The notes under the pieces: model-generated
Database searches by the model: none
The model's input: only the letters and a program-made list of their open reading frames with translations
Told to the model about the DNA's origin: nothing
Shown here: piece by piece, positions 25,604 to 33,761 of the stretch
Numbering within the stretch: position 1 is the stretch's first letter
Layout of the letters: each line of letters begins with the position of its first letter
Origin: JAVBMU01 sp031552185
Lineage (GTDB): Bacteria; Actinomycetota; Actinomycetes; Actinomycetales; Cellulomonadaceae
Length of the DNA stretch: 64,000 nt
NCBI GenBank assembly: GCA_031552185.1
Contig: JAVBMU010000032.1
Location: forward strand, 12,170-76,169
Direction of reading: 5' to 3'
Position numbers and translations under genes: made by a program

Positions 25604-27235
25604 ATGCGTGGCGCCGCGGCGCTCGGGCCGGAATTGCCCGAGGTCCGGAGCGCGCGCGGAAGCCTCGCGGGCGACAGCTTCCCGTCAGGTGCGGACACGG
25701 ATGCCGTCGTCGTCGCCGTCGCGCCCGCGCGCGAAGCGGCGGACGGCGTCGAGCCCCGCTCCGGCACGGTCGACGCCGCCGCGCGGTACGCGGTCGACCT
25801 GGCCGAACTGGCGGATCGGACCGGGGGCCCGGGATTCACGGGTGCGGCGGGGGACATCGCCGGCGTCGATCTGCCGCGTGCCCACGAGGGCGAGGCCGAC
25901 CTGCCCTGGGCGGACCTGCCGGCGCGAATCGTCCTCGTCGGGATCGGCGGCGGCACGCCGGCCGAACTGCGCAAAGCCGGCGCTGCGGTCGCGGGCGCAA
26001 CCCGAGGGCTGGGACGGGTCGTGTCCGTGGCGGCCGCCGAAGCCGGCGCCGACGGCGCCCGGGCGTTCGTCGAGGGCTACCTCCTCGCCGGTTATCGGCC
26101 GACACCCGTCGACGCCGCCGACCTGTCCGCCGCGCGCGGGGGCGCGGACGTTCCGTCCGCGGCACCGCCGGCGGCGTCCGGCGCGGACCGCCCGGCCCGC
26201 GTTCTGGTCATGCTCGGACCCGACGTCGAGGCCGCGATCGCGGCGGCCGAACGGGCCGCCCGGGCGACCTGTTTGGTGCGGGACCTGGCCAACACGCCGG
26301 CGAACATCAAGACCCCGAACTGGCTGGCCGAGCGGGTGCAGGCCCTGGGGGCCGGCGCCGGGGTCGCGGTGCGCGTGCTCGACCCGGCCGACCTCGCGGC
26401 CGCGGGCCTCGGGGCGATCCTTGCGGTCGGCGCCGGCTCGGCGAGTTCGCCCCGCCTGGTGATCGCGGACTACGTGCCGTCGGGCCGAGTCGCCCGCCGC
26501 GCCCGGCACATCGTGCTGGTCGGCAAGGGCATCACGTTCGACACTGGCGGCCTCGACATCAAGCCGCGGACCTCGATGGTCACGATGAAGACCGACATGG
26601 CGGGCGCCGCCGTGGCCCTCGCGACGGTCCTCGGCGCCGCCGAGGCCGCCCTGGCGCATCGGGTGACGGCCGTGCTGGCCCTGGCCGAGAACCACTTCGG
26701 CGGGGCCTCCTACCGGCCGAGCGACGTCCTGCGCACGGGCTCCGGCCGCACGGTCGAGGTCGGGGACACCGACGCCGAGGGTCGGCTGGTCCTGGCCGAC
26801 GCGCTCGGCTACGCGGTCGCCGAATGGCACCCGGACGTGCTGATCGACGTCGCCACCCTGACCGGGTCGGCGACGGTCGGGTTGGGCCGCACCCACGCCG
26901 CGCTGTTCGCCTCCGACGACGCCCTGGCGGAGCGGTTGATCGAGGCCGGCGAGGCGTGCGGCGAGCGACTGTGGCGGCTGCCACTCGTGCCGGAATACCG
27001 GTCCGCACTGCGCTCGGACGTCGCCGACCTGCGCAACGTGCCGCACGAATCGCCGGGTGGCGGAGCCATCACGGCCGCCCTGTTCCTGCAGGAATTCGCC
27101 GGCGCGGGCGCTTGGGCGCACCTCGACATCGCCGGGACGGCCCGGCACGTGAGCGGCGGGCCGGGAACCGGGGCGGGCGCCACGGGCTTCGGCGCCCGGG
27201 TGCTGCTGCGATACCTGGAGGCGCTGGGCTCGTAG
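25604..27235 (+). CDS. pepA: Leucyl aminopeptidase (M17)
   Basis: Two-metal cytosolic aminopeptidase of 543 residues. The N-terminal domain is Ala-rich with VLVGIGGGTPAELRKAGA. The catalytic domain begins after LVRDLANTPANIKTP and contains the metal and catalytic lysine motif LVGKGITFDTGGLDIKP, the loop MKTDMAGAAVAL, and TDAEGRLVLADAL. The usual Asn before TDAEGR is Asp here (GDTDAEGR), a mild oddity. An Ala/Ser-rich insertion lies around residues 170-190. ATG at 25604 is 7 bp after the DUF3117 stop; TTG at 25598 is also possible. The stop lies inside a 26-bp tandem duplication shared with the convergent methyltransferase end. Confidence 0.95.
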   Translation: MRGAAALGPELPEVRSARGSLAGDSFPSGADTDAVVVAVAPAREAADGVEPRSGTVDAAARYAVDLAELADRTGGPGFTGAAGDIAGVDLPRAHEGEADLPWADLPARIVLVGIGGGTPAELRKAGAAVAGATRGLGRVVSVAAAEAGADGARAFVEGYLLAGYRPTPVDAADLSAARGGADVPSAAPPAASGADRPARVLVMLGPDVEAAIAAAERAARATCLVRDLANTPANIKTPNWLAERVQALGAGAGVAVRVLDPADLAAAGLGAILAVGAGSASSPRLVIADYVPSGRVARRARHIVLVGKGITFDTGGLDIKPRTSMVTMKTDMAGAAVALATVLGAAEAALAHRVTAVLALAENHFGGASYRPSDVLRTGSGRTVEVGDTDAEGRLVLADALGYAVAEWHPDVLIDVATLTGSATVGLGRTHAALFASDDALAERLIEAGEACGERLWRLPLVPEYRSALRSDVADLRNVPHESPGGGAITAALFLQEFAGAGAWAHLDIAGTARHVSGGPGTGAGATGFGARVLLRYLEALGS

Positions 27236-27278
27236 CGCTCAGCGCTTCACGGGGCTCGTAGCGCTCAGCGCTTCACGG
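27227..27278. repeat. 26-bp perfect tandem duplication spanning two convergent stop codons
   Basis: The unit from ggctcgtagcgc to gcttcacgg occurs twice head to tail with no mismatch. Copy one carries the pepA stop; copy two carries the stop of the convergent O-methyltransferase. The inner agcgctcagcgct can fold back on itself. It looks like a recent local duplication. Confidence 0.9.
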
Positions 27279-27918
27279 CGAGGAGCAGCCCGTCCCCGAC
27301 GGGCAGCAGGGCCGGGAGGACCCGATCGTCGTCGCGCAGCCGACGCCCGAGTTCGCGCACGATCGTGGTGGCCTCATCCCGGCGGGCCGGGTTGGCCACC
27401 CGGTCGCCCGCCAGCGCGCCGTCGACCACCAGGACCCCGCCCGGGCGGAGCAGGCGCAGCGCCTGCTCCGCGTACTCGGGCCAGGAGCGCACGTCCTGGC
27501 CGACGAGAACGAGGTCGTACGCGCCGTCGGCCAGCCGGGGCAGGACATCCACCGGCCGGCCGGGAATGGTCCGAGTCCGGGTCGGCCGGATGCCGGCCTC
27601 CGCGAAGGCCGCCTTGGCCGCGCGCTGGTGCTCGATCTCGACGTCGATCGTCGTCAGGACTCCGTCGGCCGGCATGCCGCGCAACAGCCAGAGGGAGGCG
27701 ACGCCGGTCCCGGTCCCGATCTCCACCACCGCCCGCGCGGCGAGCGCGGCCGCGAGTGCGCCGACCGCGGCCCCGGCGCCCGGCGTGATGGCATGGCAGC
27801 CCAATTCGGCGGCGCGGTCCCGGCCCCGCAGGAGAACCTCGTCCTCCGGGACGAATTCCTCGCAGTAGACCCAACTCGCCGCCTTGGCGTTGTTCCGGTC
27901 GCTGCCGACGTCGATGAT
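27265..27918 (-). CDS. O-methyltransferase family protein (Rv1220c-like) with apparent non-canonical ATC start
   Basis: Class I SAM-dependent methyltransferase: VVEIGTGTGVASLWLLRGM is motif I, then LTTIDVEIEHQRAAKAAF, YDLVLVGQDV and LLRPGGVLVVDGAL. It corresponds to mycobacterial Rv1220c, which also sits divergent from sigE. The conserved N-terminus (AASWVYCEEFVPEDEVLLRGRDRAAELG) lies upstream of the only in-frame ordinary start (TTG at 27804). From 27805 back to the upstream in-frame stop at 28000 there is no ATG, GTG or TTG. ATC ATC at 27913-27918, just after AGGGAGG, fits as a rare start and gives 217 residues, close to Rv1220c. A sequence error changing ATG is the alternative. Confidence 0.85.
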   Translation of the reverse strand: MIDVGSDRNNAKAASWVYCEEFVPEDEVLLRGRDRAAELGCHAITPGAGAAVGALAAALAARAVVEIGTGTGVASLWLLRGMPADGVLTTIDVEIEHQRAAKAAFAEAGIRPTRTRTIPGRPVDVLPRLADGAYDLVLVGQDVRSWPEYAEQALRLLRPGGVLVVDGALAGDRVANPARRDEATTIVRELGRRLRDDDRVLPALLPVGDGLLLAVKR

Positions 27919-28111
27919 GGCCCTCCCTGGTCGGGCGCCGCACTCGGCGCGGGCAGTGTTCCGCTGCGATCGTACCCGGCTCGGCCGGCTCGGCCGTGTT
28001 CAGCGGCATTTCTCGGCGCGCTTCGCGGTCGGCTTCCGGAGGCTGCGGTCTCGGCTTCTGTGCACGCCCGGTGGGTGCGTCGGCCGGCTTTGGGAAAGAA
28101 TCCGGTGGCTC

Positions 28112-28138
28112 GGGAACACCTCGCGACCGCCGGCAGTT
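28112..28138 (+). promoter_or_regulatory. Candidate ECF-type promoter (GGGAAC-N18-GTT) for sigE
   Basis: GGGAAC at 28112-28117 and GTT at 28136-28138 are 18 bp apart, the element types and spacing seen in SigE/SigR-type ECF promoters. The +1 would fall within a few bases of the ATG at 28147, so the message could be leaderless or have a very short leader. This suggests autoregulation of sigE. Confidence 0.55.
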
Positions 28139-28146
28139 GTCCTGAA

Positions 28147-28800
28147 ATGATGGCAACTGTGATGGACGCAACCACGAGCGCCGATGCGCCGGGCCCGCAG
28201 GCGGCCCCGGCGCGTTGGGTGCCGCCGTCCTGGGACGAGATCGTCCGCGAGCACTCGGCTCGCGTCTATCGCCTCGCCTACCGGTTGACGGGTAATCGGC
28301 CCGACGCCGAAGACCTGACCCAGGAGGTCTTTATTCGCGTCTTCCGGTCTCTCGCGGGATATACCCCGGGCACCTTCGAAGGTTGGCTGCATCGCATTAC
28401 CACCAATTTGTTCCTGGATCAGGTGCGCCGCACTCAGCGGATCCGAATGGACGCGATGGGTGCCGACGCCGAGCGCGTCGCCGCCGCGCACGGGGGTGAA
28501 CCCGAGGAGGGATTCGAGCAGGCCAATCTCGATCAGGACATCCAGCGCGCCCTCGCCGCGCTGGCCCCGCAATACCGGGCCGCCGTCGTCCTGTGCGATA
28601 TCGAGGGGTTGAGCTACGAGGAGATTGCGGTGACCCTGGGCATCAAGCTCGGCACCGTGCGCTCGCGGATTCATCGCGCGCGAGCGCAGCTGCGGCAGGC
28701 GCTCGCCCACCGGGACCCCACCGAGCGGCCCGCGACCGAGGCGGAGGCCGAGCGCGCGACCGAGTCGGAGGCCGTGCGGCCGGTCGGGGGTGGGCGATGA
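28147..28800 (+). CDS. sigE: ECF RNA polymerase sigma factor SigE
   Basis: Extracytoplasmic-function sigma factor for envelope stress, 217 residues. Sigma region 2 spans SARVYRLAYRLTGNRPDAEDLTQ and continues with TFEGWLHRITTNLFLD; region 4 spans LPQYRAAVVLCDIEG-type sequence (here LAPQYRAAVVLCDIEGL) and KLGTVRSRIHRARAQL. It is very close to M. tuberculosis SigE over these parts. Possible starts are ATG at 28147, 28150 or 28162; the first is shown. The anti-sigma gene starts in its stop codon (4-bp overlap), followed by htrA and tatB, the same module as in mycobacteria. Confidence 0.95.
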   Translation: MMATVMDATTSADAPGPQAAPARWVPPSWDEIVREHSARVYRLAYRLTGNRPDAEDLTQEVFIRVFRSLAGYTPGTFEGWLHRITTNLFLDQVRRTQRIRMDAMGADAERVAAAHGGEPEEGFEQANLDQDIQRALAALAPQYRAAVVLCDIEGLSYEEIAVTLGIKLGTVRSRIHRARAQLRQALAHRDPTERPATEAEAERATESEAVRPVGGGR

Positions 28801-29708
28801 CGCACCTGGGCTCCTGGGTCACGGCGCTCGCGGACGGCCAACTCGACGCGGCCACGACCGAGCGGGCGCTCGCACATGTGGCGAATTGCGACCTGTGTGC
28901 CGCGGAACTGTCGGGCGTACGGGCTTCGCGGCGCGCCCTCGCCGGGGCGCCCGAGGTCACGCCGACGCCGGAGTTGACCGCCCGCCTGCTCGCGCTGTCG
29001 GCCGAGGTGCCGCCGGCGGGGGCGCGGCCGGGTCGCGACCCGGTGCGTTCGTCCGCGCCGCTCGCGCTGACCGGGGCCGGCCCGGGACGTCCGGGCGCCT
29101 CCTGGCGCCGGGGCGTCGGCGCCGGGGCCGGCGTCGTCGGCCTGGTCGCGGTCGCGCTGTTCTCGATGGGTGACGCGCCCGTGGTCACGCCCAGCACTCA
29201 CCTCGCGGAGCCGATCACCGTGCTCGCCGGCGCCGCGACCTTCGACGCCGCCACCGGGCGGCCCGTTGCCGCTGGAGCCGCCCCGGCCGTGACGCTCGAC
29301 GGGTATCGCCGGCACGGCTTCGTCGGACCGGCCGCCCTGCCGACCGGGTGGAGCGTCGTCTCCGCCCGGCTGGCGGACGACGGCGCGGCGCTCCGGATCG
29401 ACCTGGCCGCCGGGTCCGGAACGGCGTCGATGGTGGTGCGGGAGCGGACCGGCCGGCTTGACGTGGCCGCCGTGGCCGGGGCGGATACGTGGCGGGAGGC
29501 GAACGGGACCGTGTACGTGCTGTCGCGCCGACCGTGGCACCTTGTGTGGCAATCGCGCGCCGCCGTGGTCGATCTAGTGGCGGACGCCGAGGAGGTCGAG
29601 GTGCGGGCGCTCGTGGCAGGCTTGCCGCCACACCGATACGATTCCGGCGTCCCGGCGCGAATTCACCGGGGGTGGGCCACCATGACAGGAGCGTTCGGAC
29701 GGTCATGA
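28797..29708 (+). CDS. rseA: Zinc-finger anti-sigma factor (RseA-like), partner of SigE
   Basis: A 303-residue single-pass membrane protein. The N-terminal anti-sigma domain has the zinc signature H27-x3-C31-x2-C34 (HVANCDLC), which binds SigE and can release it on redox or proteolytic signal. After an Ala/Pro linker, one transmembrane helix lies at ~105-123 (GVGAGAGVVGLVAVALF), followed by an exported domain of ~180 residues. Mycobacterial RseA is only about half this size, so the outer sensor domain is an addition. It overlaps sigE by 4 bp and htrA by 4 bp, giving tight translational coupling. Confidence 0.92.
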   Translation: MTHLGSWVTALADGQLDAATTERALAHVANCDLCAAELSGVRASRRALAGAPEVTPTPELTARLLALSAEVPPAGARPGRDPVRSSAPLALTGAGPGRPGASWRRGVGAGAGVVGLVAVALFSMGDAPVVTPSTHLAEPITVLAGAATFDAATGRPVAAGAAPAVTLDGYRRHGFVGPAALPTGWSVVSARLADDGAALRIDLAAGSGTASMVVRERTGRLDVAAVAGADTWREANGTVYVLSRRPWHLVWQSRAAVVDLVADAEEVEVRALVAGLPPHRYDSGVPARIHRGWATMTGAFGRS

Positions 29709-31507
29709 GCGATCAACTCCCGGGTACGACGGAGCCCGCCGGGCGCGGGGATGACCTTCCGGGGTCGGCCCCGAACCGGCGGGACGAGGAGACCCTCACC
29801 CTCGGTCCGGCTGTGAGCGGCCCCGGTCCGGTTGCGAGCGGCCCCGGTCCGGCTGCGGCCGACCGGACGGCTGCCGGCCCCGCCGGCCCGGTCGATGCGG
29901 GCCAGGGTGGCGTGGTCGACGAGCCCACCCGGCGGCTCGCCGGCCCGTTTGCCCCGCCGCGCATACCGGATCCGTATCGCTGGGCGCCGCCCGCCGCGCA
30001 GCCCGGTCCGGCCCCGCCGCCGCAGGGCTATCCGCCGCCGGCGAGGATTGATCCGACCCCGACCCTGAGCTATCCGCCGTTGGCCTACCCAGCCCCGTCG
30101 GCTCCGCGCCGATCGGGCGCCTCGGACGCCGCGCCTCCGCCGGCCCTCGGACCGGGCGCCGGGCATCCGACGGAACGGCTGTCCCTCGGACCGGGCGCCG
30201 GGCATCCGACGCAGCCGCTGCCCCCGAATCTCGGCCGGTACGCCACCCAGCCATTCGCCCCGCCGCTCAGCCCATCGCTCACCCCGCAGCCGAACCCGGC
30301 ATTCGGTTCGCAGCCGGGGTCACCATTCGGCCCGCAGCCGAACCCGCACCCCAACCCCCAGTTCCCACCGCCCGCCGATCACGGCGGCGCCCGCGGCCCG
30401 GGCGCACCGCCCCGACGAGGTCGCACGGGCGGGCTGCTGGTCACGGTCGCCCTCCTGGCGCTGGTCGCCGGTGCCGGGGGCGGGATCGCTGCCGACCGCT
30501 TGCTGAGCGACTCCGATGCGGTGACCGCCACCGGCCCGGTGCTGCCCCCGGTCCAACAGCAGGGCGGCTCGCGGCCGGCCGGCTCCGTCGCCTCGGTCGC
30601 CCGCGCGGTGCAGCCGAGTGTGGTGACCATCCTGGCGGACAGCGCCGACGGGGCGGCCACCGGATCGGGCTTCGTCCTGCGGTCGGACGGCTACATCCTG
30701 ACGAACAATCACGTCGTGGCCGCGGTCAGCGGCAGCGGCGCGATCACCGTCACGTTCTCGGACGGGCACCAGAGCAAGGCGAAGCTGATCGGTCGAACTG
30801 CGGACTATGACCTCGCCGTCCTCAAGGTGAGCGACACCGGACTCAAGGCACTCGCGCTCGGCGACTCGGACGCCGTCGTGGTCGGCGATCTGGTGGTTGC
30901 CGTGGGCGCGCCGCTCGGCCTGAACGGCACCGTCACCACGGGCATTGTCAGCGCCCTGCACCGGCCGGTGCAGGCCGGCAGTTCGGCTGACGCGGCATTC
31001 ATCGACGCGATCCAGACCGACGCCGCGATGAACCCCGGAAACTCCGGCGGGCCGCTGGTCAACGGTTCGGGCCAGGTGATCGGCGTCAACTCGGCGATCG
31101 CGCAGGCGCCCGGCACGGGCGCGGCGACCGGCTCGATCGGGTTGGGCTTCGCCATCCCGTCCAATCAGGCCCGCCGCACCGCGGAGCAGTTGATCAAGAC
31201 GGGTAAGGCGACCTACCCCGTCATCGGCGTCCTGCTCGACTCGACCTACCGGGGCGAGGGCGTGCGGGTCGCGGCGGACGGGGCGCGGGGCACCGAGCCG
31301 GTGACGCCGGACGGCCCGGCGGACACCGCCGGAATCAAGTCCGGGGACGTCATCCTGGCCATCGACGGGCGGCCGGTGACCCATTCGGATGAGTTGATTG
31401 TGGCGATCCGCGCCAAGGCGCCCGGCGACACCGTCACGCTGAAGGTGCGCTCGGGCGGGTCGACGAAGGACGTTCGGGTCGTGCTCGACGAAGTCACGAG
31501 CGAGTAG
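29705..31507 (+). CDS. htrA: HtrA/DegP-like membrane serine protease with PDZ domain
   Basis: Envelope quality-control protease of 600 residues. Residues 1-240 are a Pro-rich cytoplasmic region with duplicated LGPGAGHPT units; a transmembrane helix lies at ~243-262. The exported trypsin-like domain has the triad His336 (TNNHVV), Asp369 (DYDLAVLK) and Ser447 (GNSGGPL). A PDZ domain follows (~510-595) with AGIKSGDVILAIDG. It overlaps the anti-sigma gene by 4 bp and precedes tatB by 9 bp. In mycobacteria the same order sigE-rseA-htrA-tatB links protease action to the SigE stress response. Confidence 0.96.
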   Translation: MSDQLPGTTEPAGRGDDLPGSAPNRRDEETLTLGPAVSGPGPVASGPGPAAADRTAAGPAGPVDAGQGGVVDEPTRRLAGPFAPPRIPDPYRWAPPAAQPGPAPPPQGYPPPARIDPTPTLSYPPLAYPAPSAPRRSGASDAAPPPALGPGAGHPTERLSLGPGAGHPTQPLPPNLGRYATQPFAPPLSPSLTPQPNPAFGSQPGSPFGPQPNPHPNPQFPPPADHGGARGPGAPPRRGRTGGLLVTVALLALVAGAGGGIAADRLLSDSDAVTATGPVLPPVQQQGGSRPAGSVASVARAVQPSVVTILADSADGAATGSGFVLRSDGYILTNNHVVAAVSGSGAITVTFSDGHQSKAKLIGRTADYDLAVLKVSDTGLKALALGDSDAVVVGDLVVAVGAPLGLNGTVTTGIVSALHRPVQAGSSADAAFIDAIQTDAAMNPGNSGGPLVNGSGQVIGVNSAIAQAPGTGAATGSIGLGFAIPSNQARRTAEQLIKTGKATYPVIGVLLDSTYRGEGVRVAADGARGTEPVTPDGPADTAGIKSGDVILAIDGRPVTHSDELIVAIRAKAPGDTVTLKVRSGGSTKDVRVVLDEVTSE

Positions 31508-31516
31508 CCTGGCACC

Positions 31517-31876
31517 GTGTTCGGGATCAACGGTGGCGAGTTCGTCGTCCTACTGATCGTCGCGCTGATCATCATCGGTCCGGAGCGGTTGCCGGGTTAT
31601 GCCGAACAATTGGGGCGCCTCGCGCGCCAGGCGCGGGGGATGCTCCAGGACGCACGGACCAGGGTTCAGGACGAACTCGGCGATGACTTCTCCGAGGTGG
31701 ACTGGTCCAAGCTCGATCCCCGCCAGTACGACCCCCGCCGGATCGTGCGTGAGGCGCTTTTCGACGACCCGGTCGCGCCCGGCGGGAGCGGGCCGAATTC
31801 GGCCTCGACGGCGCCCGTGCGCCCGGCCGTGGCGAAGCTTGAGGGGCCTGCTCCCTTCGACGACGAAGCGACCTGA
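31517..31876 (+). CDS. tatB: Sec-independent translocase subunit TatB
   Basis: A 119-residue component of the twin-arginine protein export system. It has the N-terminal signature MFGINGGEFVVLLIVALIII with the GPERLPGY hinge, an amphipathic helix (AEQLGRLARQARGMLQDAR), then a charged and Pro-rich tail. GTG at 31517 is the only start that keeps the short periplasmic N-terminus. It completes the sigE-rseA-htrA-tatB set. tatA and tatC are not in the window. Confidence 0.95.
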   Translation: MFGINGGEFVVLLIVALIIIGPERLPGYAEQLGRLARQARGMLQDARTRVQDELGDDFSEVDWSKLDPRQYDPRRIVREALFDDPVAPGGSGPNSASTAPVRPAVAKLEGPAPFDDEAT

Positions 31877-31918
31877 GGCGATTCTGCTCCTGCGCTGATG
31901 ACCTGTCAGAATGGGCGA

Positions 31919-32968
31919 ATGGCAATACCCGGCTCGAACGCTTCGCTGCCTCGGATCCTGTCCGGTATGCAGCCCACGGAGGACTCCCTCCACCTCGGCA
32001 ACTACATCGGCGCCCTGCGCCAGTGGGTCTCCCTCCAGGACGCATATGACGCGCTGTACTGCGTCGTCGATCTGCATGCCCTGACGGTCAACCCGGATCC
32101 CGCCCGGCTGCGCGAACGCACCCGCCGCACCGCCGCGCAATACCTCGCGGGCGGCGTCGACGTCGAGCGGTCCGCCCTGTTCGTGCAATCCCATGTGCCG
32201 CAGCACGCGGAACTCGCGTGGATCCTGTCCTGTCAGACGGCGTTCGGTGAGGCCGGACGAATGACCCAGTTCAAGGACAAGTCGGCCAAGCACGGCTCGT
32301 CCGCGACCAGTGTGGGCCTTTTCACATATCCGATCCTGATGGCCGCGGACATTCTGTTGTACGGCGCCGCACTCGTGCCCGTGGGGGAGGACCAGCGCCA
32401 GCACCTGGAGTTGACCCGGGACCTGGCCGAGCGGATGAATGCCCGCTTCGGCGCCGGGACCTTCGTCGTGCCGGACGCCCACATCGTGCGCGGGGTGGCG
32501 AAGATCTTCGATCTGCAGGAGCCGACGGCCAAGATGAGCAAGTCGACCGGGGCGGGCAAGGGGGTCGTCTGGCTGCTCGAGGATCCGGCCGTGGCCCGGA
32601 AGCGGATTCGGTCGGCGGCAACGGACTCGCAGACCGAGGTGAGGTTCGATCCGGAGGCCAAGCCGGGGGTCTCGAACCTGCTGACCATCTTCGCCGCCCT
32701 GACGTCGCGAACCCCGCAGGAGATCGCGGCGGACTACGACGGGCAGGGGTACGGCAAGCTCAAGGTTGACCTGGCCGATGTCGTCGTCGACTTCCTGGTG
32801 CCCTTCCAGGCCCGGGCGAACGAGTACCTGTCCGACCCCGCCGAACTGGACGCCGTGCTGGCGCGCGGGGCCGCGCGCGCCCGCGAGATGGCCGCTCCGA
32901 CCCTGGCCCGCGTGTACGAGCGGGTCGGACTGCTGCCGTCCGGCATCGACCGGGTGAGCCCGGCATGA
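31919..32968 (+). CDS. trpS: Tryptophanyl-tRNA synthetase
   Basis: Class Ic aminoacyl-tRNA synthetase charging tRNA-Trp, 349 residues. It shows RILSGMQPTEDSLHLGNYIGA (the HIGH-like site HLGN) and PTAKMSKSTGAGKG (KMSKS loop), with PVGEDQRQHLELTRDLAERMN between. ATG at 31919 is chosen; an in-frame ATG at 31898 would add seven residues with no similarity. The LigT-like gene starts 4 bp before its end, so they are coupled. Confidence 0.97.
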   Translation: MAIPGSNASLPRILSGMQPTEDSLHLGNYIGALRQWVSLQDAYDALYCVVDLHALTVNPDPARLRERTRRTAAQYLAGGVDVERSALFVQSHVPQHAELAWILSCQTAFGEAGRMTQFKDKSAKHGSSATSVGLFTYPILMAADILLYGAALVPVGEDQRQHLELTRDLAERMNARFGAGTFVVPDAHIVRGVAKIFDLQEPTAKMSKSTGAGKGVVWLLEDPAVARKRIRSAATDSQTEVRFDPEAKPGVSNLLTIFAALTSRTPQEIAADYDGQGYGKLKVDLADVVVDFLVPFQARANEYLSDPAELDAVLARGAARAREMAAPTLARVYERVGLLPSGIDRVSPA

Positions 32969-33504
32969 GGATCCCCGAGTGCGGTGAGGGGCAGACGCGG
33001 ATCGGCGTCGCCATCCCCGTCCCGGACCCCTTTGCGGCGGAACTGCAGCAGGCTCGGGATTCGTTCGGCGACCCACTCGCCTTCCTGATCGAGCCGCACA
33101 TCACGTTGCTCGGCCCGACGGTGGTCGACCTGGACCGGATGGAGCAGGCTTGTGCGCACCTGACCAGGGTCGCGGGACTCGCCACGCCGTTCCGGGTCCA
33201 GTTGCGTGGTTCCGCCAGTTTCCGGCCGGTGTCGCCGGTGGTCTTTGTGCAGGTGGTGCGGGGGATCGCCGAATGCGAGCGCCTGGAGCAGGCGGTCCGG
33301 TCCGGGCTGTTCAAGCAGGACCTGCGGTTCAACTACCACCCGCATGTGACCGTGGCGCACGACGTTCCGGAGCGCAATCTCGACGCCGCCTTCGACGCGA
33401 TGGCCGACTACGACGCGCAGTTCGATGTGACCCACCTCGACCTGTACGAGCACGGCGACGACGGGACTTGGCGCACCCGCGAGGAGTTTCCGCTCGGGCG
33501 GTGA
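32965..33504 (+). CDS. 2H phosphoesterase (2'-5' RNA ligase / LigT-like)
   Basis: A 179-residue protein with two H-x-T-x motifs, HITL (~residue 46) and HVTV (~130), which are the catalytic histidines of the 2H phosphoesterase superfamily (cyclic phosphodiesterases and 2',3'-cyclic-phosphate RNA ligase-like enzymes). The spacing and total length fit a single-domain member. The actual substrate is unknown, possibly RNA 2',3'-cyclic phosphates. It overlaps trpS by 4 bp, which hints at a tRNA-repair or RNA-end role, though coupling alone does not prove this. Confidence 0.88.
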   Translation: MRIPECGEGQTRIGVAIPVPDPFAAELQQARDSFGDPLAFLIEPHITLLGPTVVDLDRMEQACAHLTRVAGLATPFRVQLRGSASFRPVSPVVFVQVVRGIAECERLEQAVRSGLFKQDLRFNYHPHVTVAHDVPERNLDAAFDAMADYDAQFDVTHLDLYEHGDDGTWRTREEFPLGR

Positions 33505-33562
33505 GGCGTTGCCCGCACCGGTGCGACGTCCAGCGGACCGAGGCCAGGGCGGTCGGGCCGCT

Positions 33563-33694
33563 GTGATCGTGGTCGGGCACATTGCCGCGATCGCTCGAGT
33601 CGCCGGCGCGCCCGTAGCCACCCGGAATGTCGCCGACTTCGAACCGCTCGGGGTGGACGTCATCGACCCCTGGGACGCCGCGGCCGACGGTTGA
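33563..33694 (+). pseudogene. Remnant of a PIN-domain (VapC-like) toxin, C-terminal end only
   Basis: About 43 codons read HIAAIARVAGAPVATRNVADF followed by a hydrophobic turn and DVIDPW, which is the usual C-terminal third of VapC/PIN toxins (D-x-x-I-A-A-I-A, then A-T-R-N-x-x-D-F, then N/D-P-W). The N-terminal part with the first catalytic acids is absent, and the position normally holding Asp before IAAIA is Gly-His. No antitoxin gene is near. It sits alone between ligT and the sdhB terminator, so I read it as a dead gene fragment. Confidence 0.75.
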
Positions 33695-33706
33695 GCAGCG
33701 GGCGCC

Positions 33707-33743
33707 CGGTCGGGCCCCCGGCGAAGCGCCGGGGACCCGACCG
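33707..33743. terminator. Hairpin between convergent PIN remnant and sdhB
   Basis: A 17-bp stem with one mismatch (33707-33723 with 33727-33743) and a 3-base loop aag. It lies 18 bp past the sdhB stop and could terminate both strands. Confidence 0.8.
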
Positions 33744-33761
33744 GAACCGCAACAGCCCGGG

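Noticed and set aside
23125..25974. 949-codon minus-strand frame opposite folP2 and the membrane protein gene
   Set aside because: Runs through three real plus-strand genes with domain support; amino-acid make-up is typical of an antisense artefact.
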